From Alphaproteobacteria bacterium (GTDB lineage Bacteria; Pseudomonadota; Alphaproteobacteria; Rhodobacterales; Rhodobacteraceae): a stretch of 50,404 nt of DNA. Where the stretch lies: NCBI GenBank assembly GCA_030431485.1, contig JAUIIR010000027.1, positions 1 to 50,404 on the forward strand, in the 5' to 3' direction. Shown here in pieces: positions 1 through 8,258 of this stretch. The translations under genes and the position numbers were made by a program. Within the stretch, counting starts at the first letter, position 1. The number at the start of each line of letters is the position of its first letter. The notes below the pieces were generated by a model. It saw only the letters and a program-made list of their open reading frames with translations, did not search any database and had not been told where the DNA came from.

Positions 1-56
1 TCTCGAAGCGAAGACGCCCATAGTTCCAGCATCTCTTCTATCGCCAAACCTGCCAT
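1..56 (-). mobile_element. Probable transposase 5' end, cut by the window edge
   Basis: Reading leftward from an ATG at 56, the first 18 codons give MAGLAIEEMLELWASSLR and the frame is open to the window edge. From memory this N-terminus resembles DDE transposases of the IS701-like group in roseobacters, in which an ELWASSLR-like stretch precedes the first conserved block. Only 18 residues are visible, so no catalytic residues can be checked. The element would lie mostly left of the window and point away from the xdhC operon. I did not find a convincing terminal inverted repeat between 57 and 200. The call is a recollection-based inference with modest certainty. Confidence 0.42.
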
Positions 57-415
57 CCATGACCCTCTCATTATCATGGTAAGGCATTGATTCAGAGATC
101 ACGACAAAGCGCAACTGTAATGCTAGGGTCCGTTTTCCGCTCCGCACAATTCAGGCCTTCTCACTTCGGAGGGACGCACCCGTGAAACGGTGACGCTGGG
201 GAACTGCAGTTCCCTGCGATGATTCACTCCGTGTGTCTTCGGATTGGGTGCCGGATCATCGTAAACATGGTGTTCTGACCGCCCACACAGGGCCAGGTGG
301 AGTGTGTCATAATCTGTCACGCGTCTGTGCTTCACGCGTTTGCGACCTACCACCATCGCAGGGGGAGACAGCGCCGCGAGGCGTGATAAGGTCGCGTCCA
401 GCTACGGAGGAGGCC
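57..415. other. Non-coding stretch upstream of the xdhC-type operon
   Basis: No convincing gene is visible here. The stretch probably holds the end of the element at the left edge and the promoter of the molybdenum maturation operon. An 8-base direct repeat TCACGCGT occurs at 317-324 and 332-339, 15 bases apart, and could be a regulator site. I could not pick a clear -35/-10 pair. Confidence 0.5.
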
Positions 416-1390
416 ATGCAAATGGAGCGGTTTGACAGATGTCCCGAAACGGCGCTCGACTGGCATCGGTCGGGCAAAGGCGCGGTTCTGGCGACGGTGA
501 TCGAGACATGGGGCAGCGCGCCTCGACGTGTCGGCTCGCAGCTTGCCATTTCCGGCGAACGTGAGATTGAAGGCTCGGTTTCGGGCGGCTGCGTTGAAGG
601 TGCCGTTGTGGTCGAGGCGATGGATGCGCTGGCTGATGGCAAGCCGCGCGAGCTTGAATTCGGGGTCAGCGATCAGGACGCGTTCGCCGTCGGTCTGGCG
701 TGCGGCGGCACCATTCGCGTTCTCGTCGAGCCGGTGGGCGCTGTGCTGCCAGAAGAGATTCTTGACCAATTGGTAAAATTTCGGTCCGAGCGGAAACCCG
801 TGGCCTATGTCGTCGATCTCGACGCGGGTACGCGGAGCCTGACGACGGAAGGTCACGATCACGCCTTCCGCATGGACCGTTCGGGCTTTGTGCCTGATAG
901 CCGCACATTCGTCGCCGTCCACAACCCGCCCTTGCGGCTCATCATCGTGGGGGCCGTTCATATAGCACAGGCCTTAGTGCCGATGGCGCGGATTGCGGGG
1001 TATGACCCGACCCTGATCGATCCGCGTGAGGCGTTTGGGTCAGACAGCCGGTTTCCGGGCGAGACCATCCTGCACGATTGGCCAGACGAGGCGATCACCC
1101 AACTGGGTCTCGACACCCGCACCGCGCTGGTGTTGTTGACCCATGATCCGAAACTCGACGATCCCGCCCTCGAACAGGCGCTCAGGGCCGACTGCTTCTA
1201 CATCGGCGCACTCGGCTCGACCCGCACTCATGCGAAGCGGGTGGAACGGCTGACGGCATCAGGTTTCAGCGAAGCCGAGATAGCGAAAATCCACGGACCC
1301 ATCGGGCTCGATATCGGTGCTTCAGGCCCTGCCGAGATTGCCGTGTCGATCCTTGCTGAAATGACCCAAGTGCTGCGGAAGGGCGCATGA
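416..1390 (+). CDS. XdhC/CoxI family molybdenum-hydroxylase maturation protein
   Basis: A 324-residue protein of the XdhC/CoxI family. These proteins bind molybdopterin cofactor, help sulfurate it and hand it to xanthine- or CO-dehydrogenase-type enzymes in the cytoplasm. The N-terminal half has GSAPR (33-37) and GSVSGGCVE (53-61), both family hallmarks. The C-terminal half is a Rossmann-like domain starting near VGAVHIA (178-184). The start at 416 is chosen because GGAGG lies at 407-411; the frame stays open upstream to 233 but without family similarity. The stop overlaps the next start by four bases (ATGA), implying translational coupling. No hydroxylase structural genes are in view. Confidence 0.88.
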   Translation: MQMERFDRCPETALDWHRSGKGAVLATVIETWGSAPRRVGSQLAISGEREIEGSVSGGCVEGAVVVEAMDALADGKPRELEFGVSDQDAFAVGLACGGTIRVLVEPVGAVLPEEILDQLVKFRSERKPVAYVVDLDAGTRSLTTEGHDHAFRMDRSGFVPDSRTFVAVHNPPLRLIIVGAVHIAQALVPMARIAGYDPTLIDPREAFGSDSRFPGETILHDWPDEAITQLGLDTRTALVLLTHDPKLDDPALEQALRADCFYIGALGSTRTHAKRVERLTASGFSEAEIAKIHGPIGLDIGASGPAEIAVSILAEMTQVLRKGA

Positions 1391-2388
1391 AGTTCGGCGC
1401 GGTTCCGTTGGACGCCGCTGAGGGCGCGATCCTTGCGCATTCGGTGGCGCTGCCCAAAGGCCGGTTGCGTAAAGGCGTGGTCCTGGATGCTGCATCTTTA
1501 GCCAAACTGATGGCAGCAGGCGTACACCGTGTTACGGTTGCCCGACTGGAAGCCGACGATGTCCACGAAGACCGGGCCGCCGAGCGGCTGGCGCAGGCCT
1601 TGGTGCCGGAGCCGGATGCGGTCAATCTGCGCCTCGCACCTGCCAGCACCGGGCGGGTCAACATCTACGCGACAAACACCGGTGTGGCGCAGATTGATGC
1701 ATCAAAGATCAACGCGGTGAATGCTGTGCACCCGATGGTCACCGTGGCAACCGTTCCCGAATGGCACCGCATGGCGGCGCGCGGCATGGTGGCGACGGTC
1801 AAAATCATCTCGTACGCCGCGCCCGAAGCTGCCGTTGCAGCGGCCTGCGCGGCGGGTCAGGATTCGCTGGGTTTGCGTCCGGTGACCCGGAGCCGCGCTT
1901 TGTTGATTCAAACGAGCGTCGGTGGCCGCGACGACAGTGCCAAAGGCCAGCGGGCGATGGCGCAGCGCTTTGACAGAATGGGTGTCAGCGTCGGACCAAA
2001 AACCGTTGTGCCGCATGACGCGGACGCGCTGCGTACCGCCCTTGAAGCGTCGGCGCCGGACTACGACATCCTGTGTATCCTGACCGGATCTGCCACATCT
2101 GATCTTTACGACGTCGCCCCCGAAGCGGTGCGCGCGGCAGGGGGGGACGTTGTGCATTACGGTATGCCTGTCGATCCGGGAAACCTGCTGTTCTGGGGCC
2201 ATCTGACGGACAAACCAGTGATCGGTCTGCCTGGATGCGCCCGGTCGCCTGCGCTGAATGGGGCGGATTGGGTGCTTGAGAGATTGCTGTGCGACGTTTC
2301 GGTGCGCCCACAGGATATCATGGGGATGGGGGTTGGCGGGTTGCTCAAAGAGCCGCCATCGCGACCGGCTCCACGCGACACGGCATAA
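1387..2388 (+). CDS. Molybdopterin-binding (MoaB/MoeA-like) protein
   Basis: A 333-residue protein whose C-terminal third carries a MoCF-type molybdopterin-binding pattern: DILCILTGSATSD near 220, then a conserved GMPVDPGNLL stretch and VIGLPGCARSP near 270. In related alphaproteobacteria such proteins sit beside XdhC and a MobA-like cytidylyltransferase and help make or insert molybdopterin-cytosine dinucleotide. Here the cytidylyltransferase is missing: a terminator directly follows the stop codon. The gene overlaps the XdhC gene by four bases, so the two are almost certainly one operon. The exact biochemical step is inferred from neighbours rather than shown by active-site residues. Confidence 0.82.
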   Translation: MKFGAVPLDAAEGAILAHSVALPKGRLRKGVVLDAASLAKLMAAGVHRVTVARLEADDVHEDRAAERLAQALVPEPDAVNLRLAPASTGRVNIYATNTGVAQIDASKINAVNAVHPMVTVATVPEWHRMAARGMVATVKIISYAAPEAAVAAACAAGQDSLGLRPVTRSRALLIQTSVGGRDDSAKGQRAMAQRFDRMGVSVGPKTVVPHDADALRTALEASAPDYDILCILTGSATSDLYDVAPEAVRAAGGDVVHYGMPVDPGNLLFWGHLTDKPVIGLPGCARSPALNGADWVLERLLCDVSVRPQDIMGMGVGGLLKEPPSRPAPRDTA

Positions 2389-2390
2389 AA

Positions 2391-2412
2391 AAAGCGACCC
2401 GAAGGTCGCTTT
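2391..2412. terminator. Bidirectional terminator between convergent genes
   Basis: A perfect 9-bp stem AAAGCGACC / GGTCGCTTT with a CGAA tetraloop lies just after the molybdopterin-binding gene and just past the infC stop. A/T runs flank both arms, so it can end transcription from either side. Confidence 0.85.
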
Positions 2413-2450
2413 CAAAATTTGCCATATAATTGGCTTCGATTATTCGGCAA

Positions 2451-2996
2451 TCACTTGGAAAGAGGGCCGATCATCATAACCATCTGACGACCTTCCATCT
2501 TTGGCATGTTCTCAACCTTGCCATGCTCTTTGGTATCCTCGGCCACACGTTCCAACAGTTCACGGCCCAGGTTCTGGTGCGCCATCTCGCGACCGCGGAA
2601 CCGGAGCGTCACTTTCACCTTGTCGCCATTCTCCAAGAACTTGAAGACATTGCGCATCTTCACGTCGTAATCGTTCTTGTCCGTATTCGGGCGGAACTTG
2701 ACCTCTTTGATCTCGATGATCTTCTGCTTCTTGCGCGCTTCGGATTCGCGCTTCTGCTGTTCATATTTGAACTTGCCGAAATCCATGATCTTGACGACCG
2801 GCGGTGTCGCATTGGGTGAAATCTCGACCAGATCCAAACCGGCTTCTTCAGCCAGGGCCAATCCGCGTTCAGGCGAGACAACGCCAATATTTTCGCCATC
2901 CGCTCCGATCAGGCGGATTTCAGGAGCCCGAATGCGTTCATTGACGCGGGGGCCGGTGTCGCGCGTGGGCGGCGCGTTGTGAGGTCTGCGGGCTAT
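2451..2996 (-). CDS. infC: Translation initiation factor IF-3, ATA start codon
   Basis: IF-3 binds the 30S subunit, blocks premature 50S joining and checks start-codon fidelity. The 181-residue product begins (M/I)[14 protein letters not shown], contains [13 protein letters not shown], the basic linker with [14 protein letters not shown], and ends in [15 protein letters not shown], covering both IF-3 domains at normal length. No ATG, GTG or TTG opens the N-terminal domain. The only start fitting the family is ATA (complement of 2994-2996), seven bases after a perfect AAGGAG (3004-3009). The first downstream candidate, TTG at 2861, would delete 45 conserved residues. IF-3 discriminates against such starts, so autoregulation is expected, as known for AUU in enterics. 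Confidence 0.93.
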   Translation of the reverse strand: MARRPHNAPPTRDTGPRVNERIRAPEIRLIGADGENIGVVSPERGLALAEEAGLDLVEISPNATPPVVKIMDFGKFKYEQQKRESEARKKQKIIEIKEVKFRPNTDKNDYDVKMRNVFKFLENGDKVKVTLRFRGREMAHQNLGRELLERVAEDTKEHGKVENMPKMEGRQMVMMIGPLSK

Positions 2997-3003
2997 GGTT
3001 TTG

Positions 3004-3062
3004 CTCCTTGGTGCAGTTATAAATCAGGGCTGCAAACTAAACGTCCTGACGTTGCCTTTCAA
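3004..3062 (-). promoter_or_regulatory. infC promoter and ribosome binding site
   Basis: On the minus strand, TTGAAA (3057-3062) and TAGTTT (3034-3039) are separated by 17 bases. A strong AAGGAG (3004-3009) lies seven bases before the ATA start. The spacer contains the inverted repeat ACGTC-CT-GACGT (3041-3052). Promoter elements are predicted by eye only. Confidence 0.5.
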
Positions 3063-3183
3063 GCGGCTTTTCCATGGAACTCAACCGCTTTCCAAGTGGT
3101 TCCCCGGAAGCAACACACCCCTGAACAGAGTGGCCTCGGACCGGTGCTGAGCGTCCTGATCTCTCAAACCAGAAAGGTCCGCA

Positions 3184-3447
3184 ATGATGAAACAAGTGCT
3201 TATCTTTATTGCGGTGCTGTTTGCCGGGGGCGCGATGTGGTTTTCTCTTGAGCCGACTGTCCCATCCGCAGCGTCTGGCAAAGGATCTGGCGTTGTCCTG
3301 TCCGATCGACCAGAGACTGCACTTGATGCTCTCAGGACCGCTATTGTGGCGGCAGCGGCCTCGGCTGAGGTCGCATTCGACGATGCAGCGCAAGCCATGA
3401 AAACATTGCTCGATGCGTCTGGGTGTTGTGGCTATCAATCGTCGTAA
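3184..3447 (+). CDS. Small hypothetical membrane-anchored protein
   Basis: An 87-residue product of unknown function. Residues 4-20 are a hydrophobic segment after a Lys, so it is a signal peptide or single membrane anchor. The remainder is Ala-rich and ends in GCCGYQSS with a Cys pair. Two tandem ATG codons (3184, 3187) are possible starts; the upstream GAAAGG is a weak ribosome site. It is divergent from infC and upstream of a glycosyltransferase, neither of which hints at function. It could be a spurious frame, but the hydrophobic N-terminus and amino-acid composition are gene-like. Confidence 0.5.
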   Translation: MMKQVLIFIAVLFAGGAMWFSLEPTVPSAASGKGSGVVLSDRPETALDALRTAIVAAAASAEVAFDDAAQAMKTLLDASGCCGYQSS

Positions 3448-3551
3448 ACTGACTTTGAGACAACGCTGTGTGCGCGCGGTCCAGACAGCAGGTGACATTC
3501 GCTGGGCGATCTATAGGCTTCCCTGAAAACAGGTAGAGCAGGCAAGGCGAC

Positions 3552-4415
3552 ATGCGGATTGTTGGGCTTTCCGTCGTTAAGAACGAAGACGATGTGATCG
3601 AAGCAATGGTGCGGCACAATCTGCAGGTGCTGGATCACCTTCATATTGTCGACAATGGCAGCACCGACCGAACACGGAGCATTCTGGAGGCCCTGCAACA
3701 AGACGGGCTTGCCGTGACATACGAGGTCAATGACGCCCTGCAGCACATTCAGGCATCGGTGCTGAGTGACCTTGTCAACGGGCCCTACGCGCAGGACCAC
3801 GTTGCATTGCTAGACAGTGATGAGTTTCTGATGTGCACGGCCCGCGAACTGGCAGATCTGTTTGCACACGCGGTGGGACCCGTGACGATCCCTTGGGTCA
3901 CCTATGTGCCGCGCCCGGACGATCCTCAGGACGATCTTAATCCTCTGACGCGGATCACGCACCGTCGGCGGCGCGAGAAACCGCAATACTTCAAGGTTCT
4001 GATACCAGCTTGCGTGCCGAGACCGGTTGAGGTGATGGCTGGCTCTCATGGTCTGAGAAAGATGAATTCCGAGGTGCATCCCATTGTAAAATTGGCGCAT
4101 TTTCCGGTTCGAACGCCGCTTCAGATTGCTGGCAAGGTGCTTATCGGGTCATGGAATATGAGTTTGCGCGACAGGTCGCGCAAGGAAGGCTATCAGTGGC
4201 ACGCGCTTGCCGAACAGATCAAGGCGGAAGGCCTGCCAAACCTTGATACGTTGGAGGCAATTGGCAACACCTACGCCGCAAAGGGTCCGGTGCGTCTTGT
4301 GCATGAGCCACTCAGGACAGAGGTTACGCGGCTGCACCACACCCGGTCATCCGGCGATCAATTCATCATGAATCTCGCCGGATTTGTGGATCGGATGATC
4401 TTAGAAAAAGGTTGA
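3552..4415 (+). CDS. Family 2-like glycosyltransferase
   Basis: A 287-residue cytoplasmic protein with the N-terminal GT-A pattern: MRIVGLSVVKNEDDVIEAMV (1-20), then VDNGSTDRT (33-41), and the metal/nucleotide-binding D-S-D (88-90) in LLDSDEF. This matches the glycosyltransferase-2 group often found in roseobacter exopolysaccharide or surface-modifying loci. Donor and acceptor cannot be read from the sequence. No transmembrane segment is evident. It stands alone between a small peptide gene and a convergent fpr gene, so there is no pathway context. Confidence 0.8.
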   Translation: MRIVGLSVVKNEDDVIEAMVRHNLQVLDHLHIVDNGSTDRTRSILEALQQDGLAVTYEVNDALQHIQASVLSDLVNGPYAQDHVALLDSDEFLMCTARELADLFAHAVGPVTIPWVTYVPRPDDPQDDLNPLTRITHRRRREKPQYFKVLIPACVPRPVEVMAGSHGLRKMNSEVHPIVKLAHFPVRTPLQIAGKVLIGSWNMSLRDRSRKEGYQWHALAEQIKAEGLPNLDTLEAIGNTYAAKGPVRLVHEPLRTEVTRLHHTRSSGDQFIMNLAGFVDRMILEKG

Positions 4416-4452
4416 TTTTCAGTTTGTTGCGAATATTCTTTGAAGTGGAGCC

Positions 4453-5319
4453 TCAGTCGAGAAACGCCTTTTCAACGACATAGGTCTTGGGATCGGAATT
4501 TGCGCCTTCCTCAAGCCCGTAGCCTTCAAGCATGTCCTTGATTTCAAGGTTGAAAGCGAGGTTGCCGCAGACCATCGCGCGGTCGGTGTCGGGGCTGATC
4601 ACTGGCACCCCCAGATCCTCAAAGCATTCGCCCGATCGCATCAGGTCGGTGATACGGCCCATTTTTGGGCTCTCTTCGCGGGTGGTCGTCGGGTAATACC
4701 GCAGCTTGTCAGCAAAGCCTTCGCCGATCAACTCTGCCAAAAGCTCGTCGGACCGGATATCGTCGATCAGTTCCTTGCCATATTGCAGTTCGCCCACTTC
4801 GCGGCAGGTGTGGGTGAGGATCACCTCTTCGTAGTCCTCATATGTCTGCGGCTCGCGCAGGATCGACGCAAAGGGGGCAATGCCTGTGCCGGTGGCAAAG
4901 AGCCAGAGCCGCTTGCCGGGCAGCAGCGCGTCATGCACCAGAGTGCCGACGGGTTTCGGGCGCAGGATGATTTGATCGCCCGGCTGAATGTGCTGGAGGC
5001 GGCTGGTGAGCGGGCCGTCCTGTACCTTGATCGAGTAGAATTCCAGTTCCTCGTCCCAGGCGGGTGAGGCGATGGAGTAGGCGCGCAGCAAAGGCTTTTC
5101 CCGGCCGGTTTTTTCATCCGTCTGCATGAGACCGATCATAACAAATTCGCCCGAGCGGAACCGAAGCGACGCAGGCCGTGTGACCCGGAAGGAAAACAGC
5201 CGGTCTGTCCAGTGCTTGACCGATGTCACGGTCTGCGCGTCGGGTACGGCAAGGGTCTTAGCGGGCGCTTTGGTGGCTGTGGCTTCGGTCACGGGTGTCA
5301 ACTCTGTCATGTTTTCCAT
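4453..5319 (-). CDS. fpr: Ferredoxin--NADP reductase
   Basis: A 288-residue flavoprotein exchanging electrons between NADPH and ferredoxin/flavodoxin. The FAD-binding domain has RAYS (79-82) and GPLTSRL (102-108); the NADP domain has ATGTGIAPF (142-150) and a C-terminal VVEKAF-type tail. The first 24 residues are a Thr/Ala/Pro-rich extension longer than in many bacterial homologues. An alternative start is the fourth codon (ATG at 5310). It lies 109 bases downstream of the sulfite/APS reductase operon on the same strand; both those enzymes and FPR use ferredoxin-type electron flow, so supply of reductant to CysI is a reasonable inference. An FNR-like box lies 36-49 bases upstream. Confidence 0.93.
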   Translation of the reverse strand: MENMTELTPVTEATATKAPAKTLAVPDAQTVTSVKHWTDRLFSFRVTRPASLRFRSGEFVMIGLMQTDEKTGREKPLLRAYSIASPAWDEELEFYSIKVQDGPLTSRLQHIQPGDQIILRPKPVGTLVHDALLPGKRLWLFATGTGIAPFASILREPQTYEDYEEVILTHTCREVGELQYGKELIDDIRSDELLAELIGEGFADKLRYYPTTTREESPKMGRITDLMRSGECFEDLGVPVISPDTDRAMVCGNLAFNLEIKDMLEGYGLEEGANSDPKTYVVEKAFLD

Positions 5320-5354
5320 ACCGGCTCGTGTAAACCGGCCCCTTACATCTATCT

Positions 5355-5368
5355 TTGATTTACATCAG
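5355..5368 (-). promoter_or_regulatory. FNR/CRP-family box upstream of fpr
   Basis: TTGAT-TTAC-ATCAG matches the FNR consensus TTGAT-N4-ATCAA at 9 of 10 positions. On the minus strand a TTTACA (5334-5329) lies where a -10 element would be if the box is centred near -41.5. That would place the transcription start at about 5320-5322, essentially on the annotated ATG, implying a leaderless message, use of the ATG at 5310, or repression instead of activation. Confidence 0.45.
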
Positions 5369-5373
5369 ACGAA

Positions 5374-5404
5374 ACCCGCCCATGGTCGCAGGGACAGGGC
5401 GGGT
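5374..5404 (-). terminator. Hairpin after the sulfur assimilation operon
   Basis: ACCCGCCC (5374-5381) pairs perfectly with GGGCGGGT (5397-5404) across a 15-base loop, just beyond the DUF934 stop. The following minus-strand tail is only weakly T-rich, so termination may be partial and allow read-through into fpr. Confidence 0.42.
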
Positions 5405-5428
5405 GGTCTTTTGGGTCGCAGTGGGCTG

Positions 5429-5824
5429 TCAGGCGGCAAGGCCCCTCAGGCGCGACTGGTAGTCATGGGCGCGCCAGTCGGCACGGGCCAGCCACTGGTC
5501 CTCGGGCTGGCGCGCGGCGAGGTCATCGCTGATTTCCACGTCGTCAAAGCCCGAGCGGCGGGCCATTGCGTATTGATCTGCGATCACATGACCTTGTGCG
5601 CGCAGCCAGCCCTTGTAGCCTTGCTGGCGGATCAACCGGGCGAGGGTAAAGCCGCGCCCATCGGCAAAGCTGGGAAAGTCGATGCGCACCAGTTCCTTGC
5701 CGATCAGAAGGCATTTGAGTCGTGCGGGATCGGTGTCGGACGGCAGGTCGATGCGCGCCTCGGGGTCGATCCAGCGGGTCGGATCCGCAGTCAGAAAGCC
5801 GGTGTCGTTGATGAGAACGGTCAT
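5429..5824 (-). CDS. DUF934 protein of the sulfite-reduction operon
   Basis: A 131-residue protein starting MTVLINDTGF with a core DGRGFTLARLIRQQGYKG typical of the DUF934 family, which is found almost only beside sulfite reductase and APS/PAPS reductase genes. Its biochemical role is unproven; partner functions for CysI electron transfer have been proposed. The start at 5824 overlaps the cysH stop by four bases (ATGA), so translation is coupled. No Cys-rich or membrane segments are visible. Regulation is expected to follow the cobA promoter. Confidence 0.85.
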   Translation of the reverse strand: MTVLINDTGFLTADPTRWIDPEARIDLPSDTDPARLKCLLIGKELVRIDFPSFADGRGFTLARLIRQQGYKGWLRAQGHVIADQYAMARRSGFDDVEISDDLAARQPEDQWLARADWRAHDYQSRLRGLAA

Positions 5825-6588
5825 TTTGCGTCTCCTGTGTTGCTGTGAAGTCCGCATTCGGTCTTGCCCAAGCCACGCCAGCGTCCGGCGCGGGGGTCTT
5901 CGCCTTTGGCCACGCGTGTGGTGCAGGGGGCGCAGCCGATGGACGGGTAGCCGCGCGCCACAAGCGGATGGCGGGGCAGCTTGTGCGTGTCGAGATGCGC
6001 CGCGATCCGAGCAGGCTTCCAGTCGATCAGCGGGTTGATCTTGATCCGGGCGGCGCTTTCGTCGAGGTCGAAATAGCGCAATCCCTGACGGGTATGCGCC
6101 TGATGGCGTTTGCGCCCGGTGATCCATGCGTCATAGCCCGTGAGCGCATCATTGAGCGGCTGCGTCTTGCGCAGGTCGCAGCAGGCGTCCGGGTTGGTGA
6201 AGCGTAGGGCGCCGTACGGATCGACCGCCTCGACCGTACGTTTGGACGCGCGGATCACCTGCACGTTGGTCAGGCCCAGGTGGTCGGCCAGCTCTTGCTG
6301 ATACGTCAGCGTTTCCTCGAAAAGTAATTCCGTGTCGATGAAAAGTACCGGCAGGGTGCGGTCGATCTGCGCGATGAGGTGCAGAAGGACAGCCGAATCC
6401 GCGCCGAAGCTCGACACCATCGCCAGGCGGTCGAAGATGCCGCGCGTCAGCACGGCTTCGAGCAGATAGGATGTGCCGAAATGGCGGTAGCGCGCGTTCA
6501 GAACGGTCACGCGATCCTGTGCGGCCATCCGCTCGTCAAGCGGAACCCCGTTTGCCTCGCGATTGTGCTGTGTCAGGTCAAGCATCAC
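5821..6588 (-). CDS. cysH: Adenylyl-sulfate/PAPS reductase, Fe-S type
   Basis: A 255-residue cytoplasmic reductase making sulfite from activated sulfate. The P-loop-like SFGADSAV (60-67) binds the nucleotide. The catalytic Cys is in KTECGLH (C245). Two Cys pairs, CC (136-137) and CAPC (219-222), are the ligands of the [4Fe-4S] cluster that marks assimilatory APS reductases rather than enteric PAPS reductases, so APS is the likelier substrate. The start overlaps the cysI stop by four bases and its own stop overlaps DUF934 by four. No cysDN/C kinase or sulfurylase genes are in this window. Confidence 0.94.
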   Translation of the reverse strand: MMLDLTQHNREANGVPLDERMAAQDRVTVLNARYRHFGTSYLLEAVLTRGIFDRLAMVSSFGADSAVLLHLIAQIDRTLPVLFIDTELLFEETLTYQQELADHLGLTNVQVIRASKRTVEAVDPYGALRFTNPDACCDLRKTQPLNDALTGYDAWITGRKRHQAHTRQGLRYFDLDESAARIKINPLIDWKPARIAAHLDTHKLPRHPLVARGYPSIGCAPCTTRVAKGEDPRAGRWRGLGKTECGLHSNTGDAK

Positions 6589-8258
6589 GCGGCCTTCTTT
6601 TTCTTGTCGCTTTCGCCATAAAGCGCTGTCTTGAACGGGGTCATGCCAACCCGGCGGAACGTGTCGATAAAGGCCTCGTCTGCGTTCTCGCGTTCCGACA
6701 GGTAGGTGTCCACGATCCGCTCAATCGCGGGCACGATCTCGTCCGCCGAAAAGCCCGGACCGGTGCGCTGACCGATGGCCGCGGTTTCCGTGTGATCGCC
6801 GCCCAGTGTGATCTGGTAGTTCTCCACCCCCGCGCGGTCGAGGCCGAGGATGCCGATATGGCCGACATGGTGGTGACCGCAGGCGTTGATGCAGCCCGAG
6901 ATCTTGATCTTCAGATCACCCACCTCGTGTTCGAGCTTAAGCTGGTCGAAGCGCGTTGCGATTTCCTGCGCGATGGGGATCGAGCGGGCTGTGGCCAGCG
7001 CGCAGTAATCCATGCCGGGGCAGGCGATGATGTCGCTGATCTTGCCGATATTGGCGGTGGCAAGGCCTGCTGCCTTGAGTGCCGCATGGATCGCCGGCAA
7101 GTCGGCCTTGTGCACATGCGGCAGCACGACGTTCTGCTCGTGGCTGATGCGCAACTCATCATAGCCGTAGCGTTCCGCCAGATCGGCCATCACGCGCATC
7201 TGCTCGGCGGTGGCGTCGCCCGGTGTCGCGCCATGCGCCTTGAGGCTGATCTGGGCAATCGCGTGACCCGGCGCGCGGTGGGCGCTGAGATTGGTGTCAG
7301 CCCAGGACCGGAACACCGGGTCATTCGCGTAAGCGAGATCGAACGGGCCAGTGTCACGGTCCTTGAACGCGGGCGGCTCGAAGTCAGACTTGATCTGCGC
7401 GAAAAGCTGCTGATCCACGCCGGTGAAGGCAGGACGCAGCAGGGCGAACCGCTCTTCCACCCGCGCGCGGATGTCGTCGATGCCATGCTCGTGCACGGTG
7501 ATCTTGATGCGGCTTTTGTACTTGTTGTCGCGACGGCCCAGCAGGTTCCAGACGCTGACGACGGCTTCGAGATAGGGCAGCAGGTCCGCTTCGGGCAGGA
7601 AGTCTCGGACAACCTTGCCGATCATCGGAGTGCGACCCAAGCCACCGCCGACGATCACTTCGAACCCCGGTTCACCCGCATCGTTGAGCACCATGCGCAG
7701 GCCGATGTCGTGGGCCTTTGTCACGGCGCGATCATTCGGTGATCCCGTTACAGCGATCTTGAATTTGCGCGGCAGGAACTGGAACTCCGGGTGGTCGGTG
7801 GACCACTGGCGGATCAGCTCGGCCACCGGACGGGGGTCGGCAATCTCGTCCGCAGCAGCGCCGGCGAAATGGTCGGCGGTCACGTTGCGGATTGTGTTGC
7901 CTGAGGTCTGGATCGCGTGCATCTGCACTTCGGCCAGCGCGTCGAGCATATCCGGCACATCGCGCAGCGTGGGCCAGTTGAACTGGATGTTCTGGCGCGT
8001 GGTGAAGTGGCCATAGCCCTTGTCCCACCGTTCGGCGATGTAGGCAAGCTGCCGCATCTGGGCGCTCGACAGCGTGCCATAGGGGATCGCCACGCGCAGC
8101 ATGTAGGCGTGCAGTTGCAGGTAGAGCCCGTTCATCAGGCGGAGCGGCTTGAATTCGTCTTCGGTGAGCGAACCGTCGATGCGGCGTTCCACCTGTGCGC
8201 GGAATTGGGCGTTGCGCTCGGCCACGAAAGTGGCGTCGAAATCGGTATAGCGGTACAT
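6585..8258 (-). CDS. cysI: Ferredoxin-type sulfite (nitrite/sulfite) reductase haemoprotein
   Basis: A 557-residue siroheme/[4Fe-4S] reductase giving sulfide from sulfite. The cluster ligands are in CPGMDYC (near 410-418) and GCINACG (near 453-457), the C-x5-C and C-x3-C pairs of the family. The N-terminal half carries TRQNIQFNWPTLRDVPD, a siroheme-contact region. Nitrite reductase is the alternative call, but the operon with cysH, cobA and DUF934 argues for sulfite. No separate CysJ flavoprotein gene is visible, consistent with ferredoxin as donor and fpr nearby. Coupled by overlap to genes on both sides. Confidence 0.93.
   Translation of the reverse strand: MYRYTDFDATFVAERNAQFRAQVERRIDGSLTEDEFKPLRLMNGLYLQLHAYMLRVAIPYGTLSSAQMRQLAYIAERWDKGYGHFTTRQNIQFNWPTLRDVPDMLDALAEVQMHAIQTSGNTIRNVTADHFAGAAADEIADPRPVAELIRQWSTDHPEFQFLPRKFKIAVTGSPNDRAVTKAHDIGLRMVLNDAGEPGFEVIVGGGLGRTPMIGKVVRDFLPEADLLPYLEAVVSVWNLLGRRDNKYKSRIKITVHEHGIDDIRARVEERFALLRPAFTGVDQQLFAQIKSDFEPPAFKDRDTGPFDLAYANDPVFRSWADTNLSAHRAPGHAIAQISLKAHGATPGDATAEQMRVMADLAERYGYDELRISHEQNVVLPHVHKADLPAIHAALKAAGLATANIGKISDIIACPGMDYCALATARSIPIAQEIATRFDQLKLEHEVGDLKIKISGCINACGHHHVGHIGILGLDRAGVENYQITLGGDHTETAAIGQRTGPGFSADEIVPAIERIVDTYLSERENADEAFIDTFRRVGMTPFKTALYGESDKKKKAA

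Noticed and set aside
123..356. Minus-strand 77-codon frame upstream of the XdhC gene
   Set aside because: No ribosome site, odd composition and no similarity; treated as intergenic.
6471..7742. A 423-codon plus-strand frame opposite cysI and cysH
   Set aside because: It is antisense to strongly supported genes with catalytic motifs and shows no family features; long antisense frames are common in GC-rich DNA.
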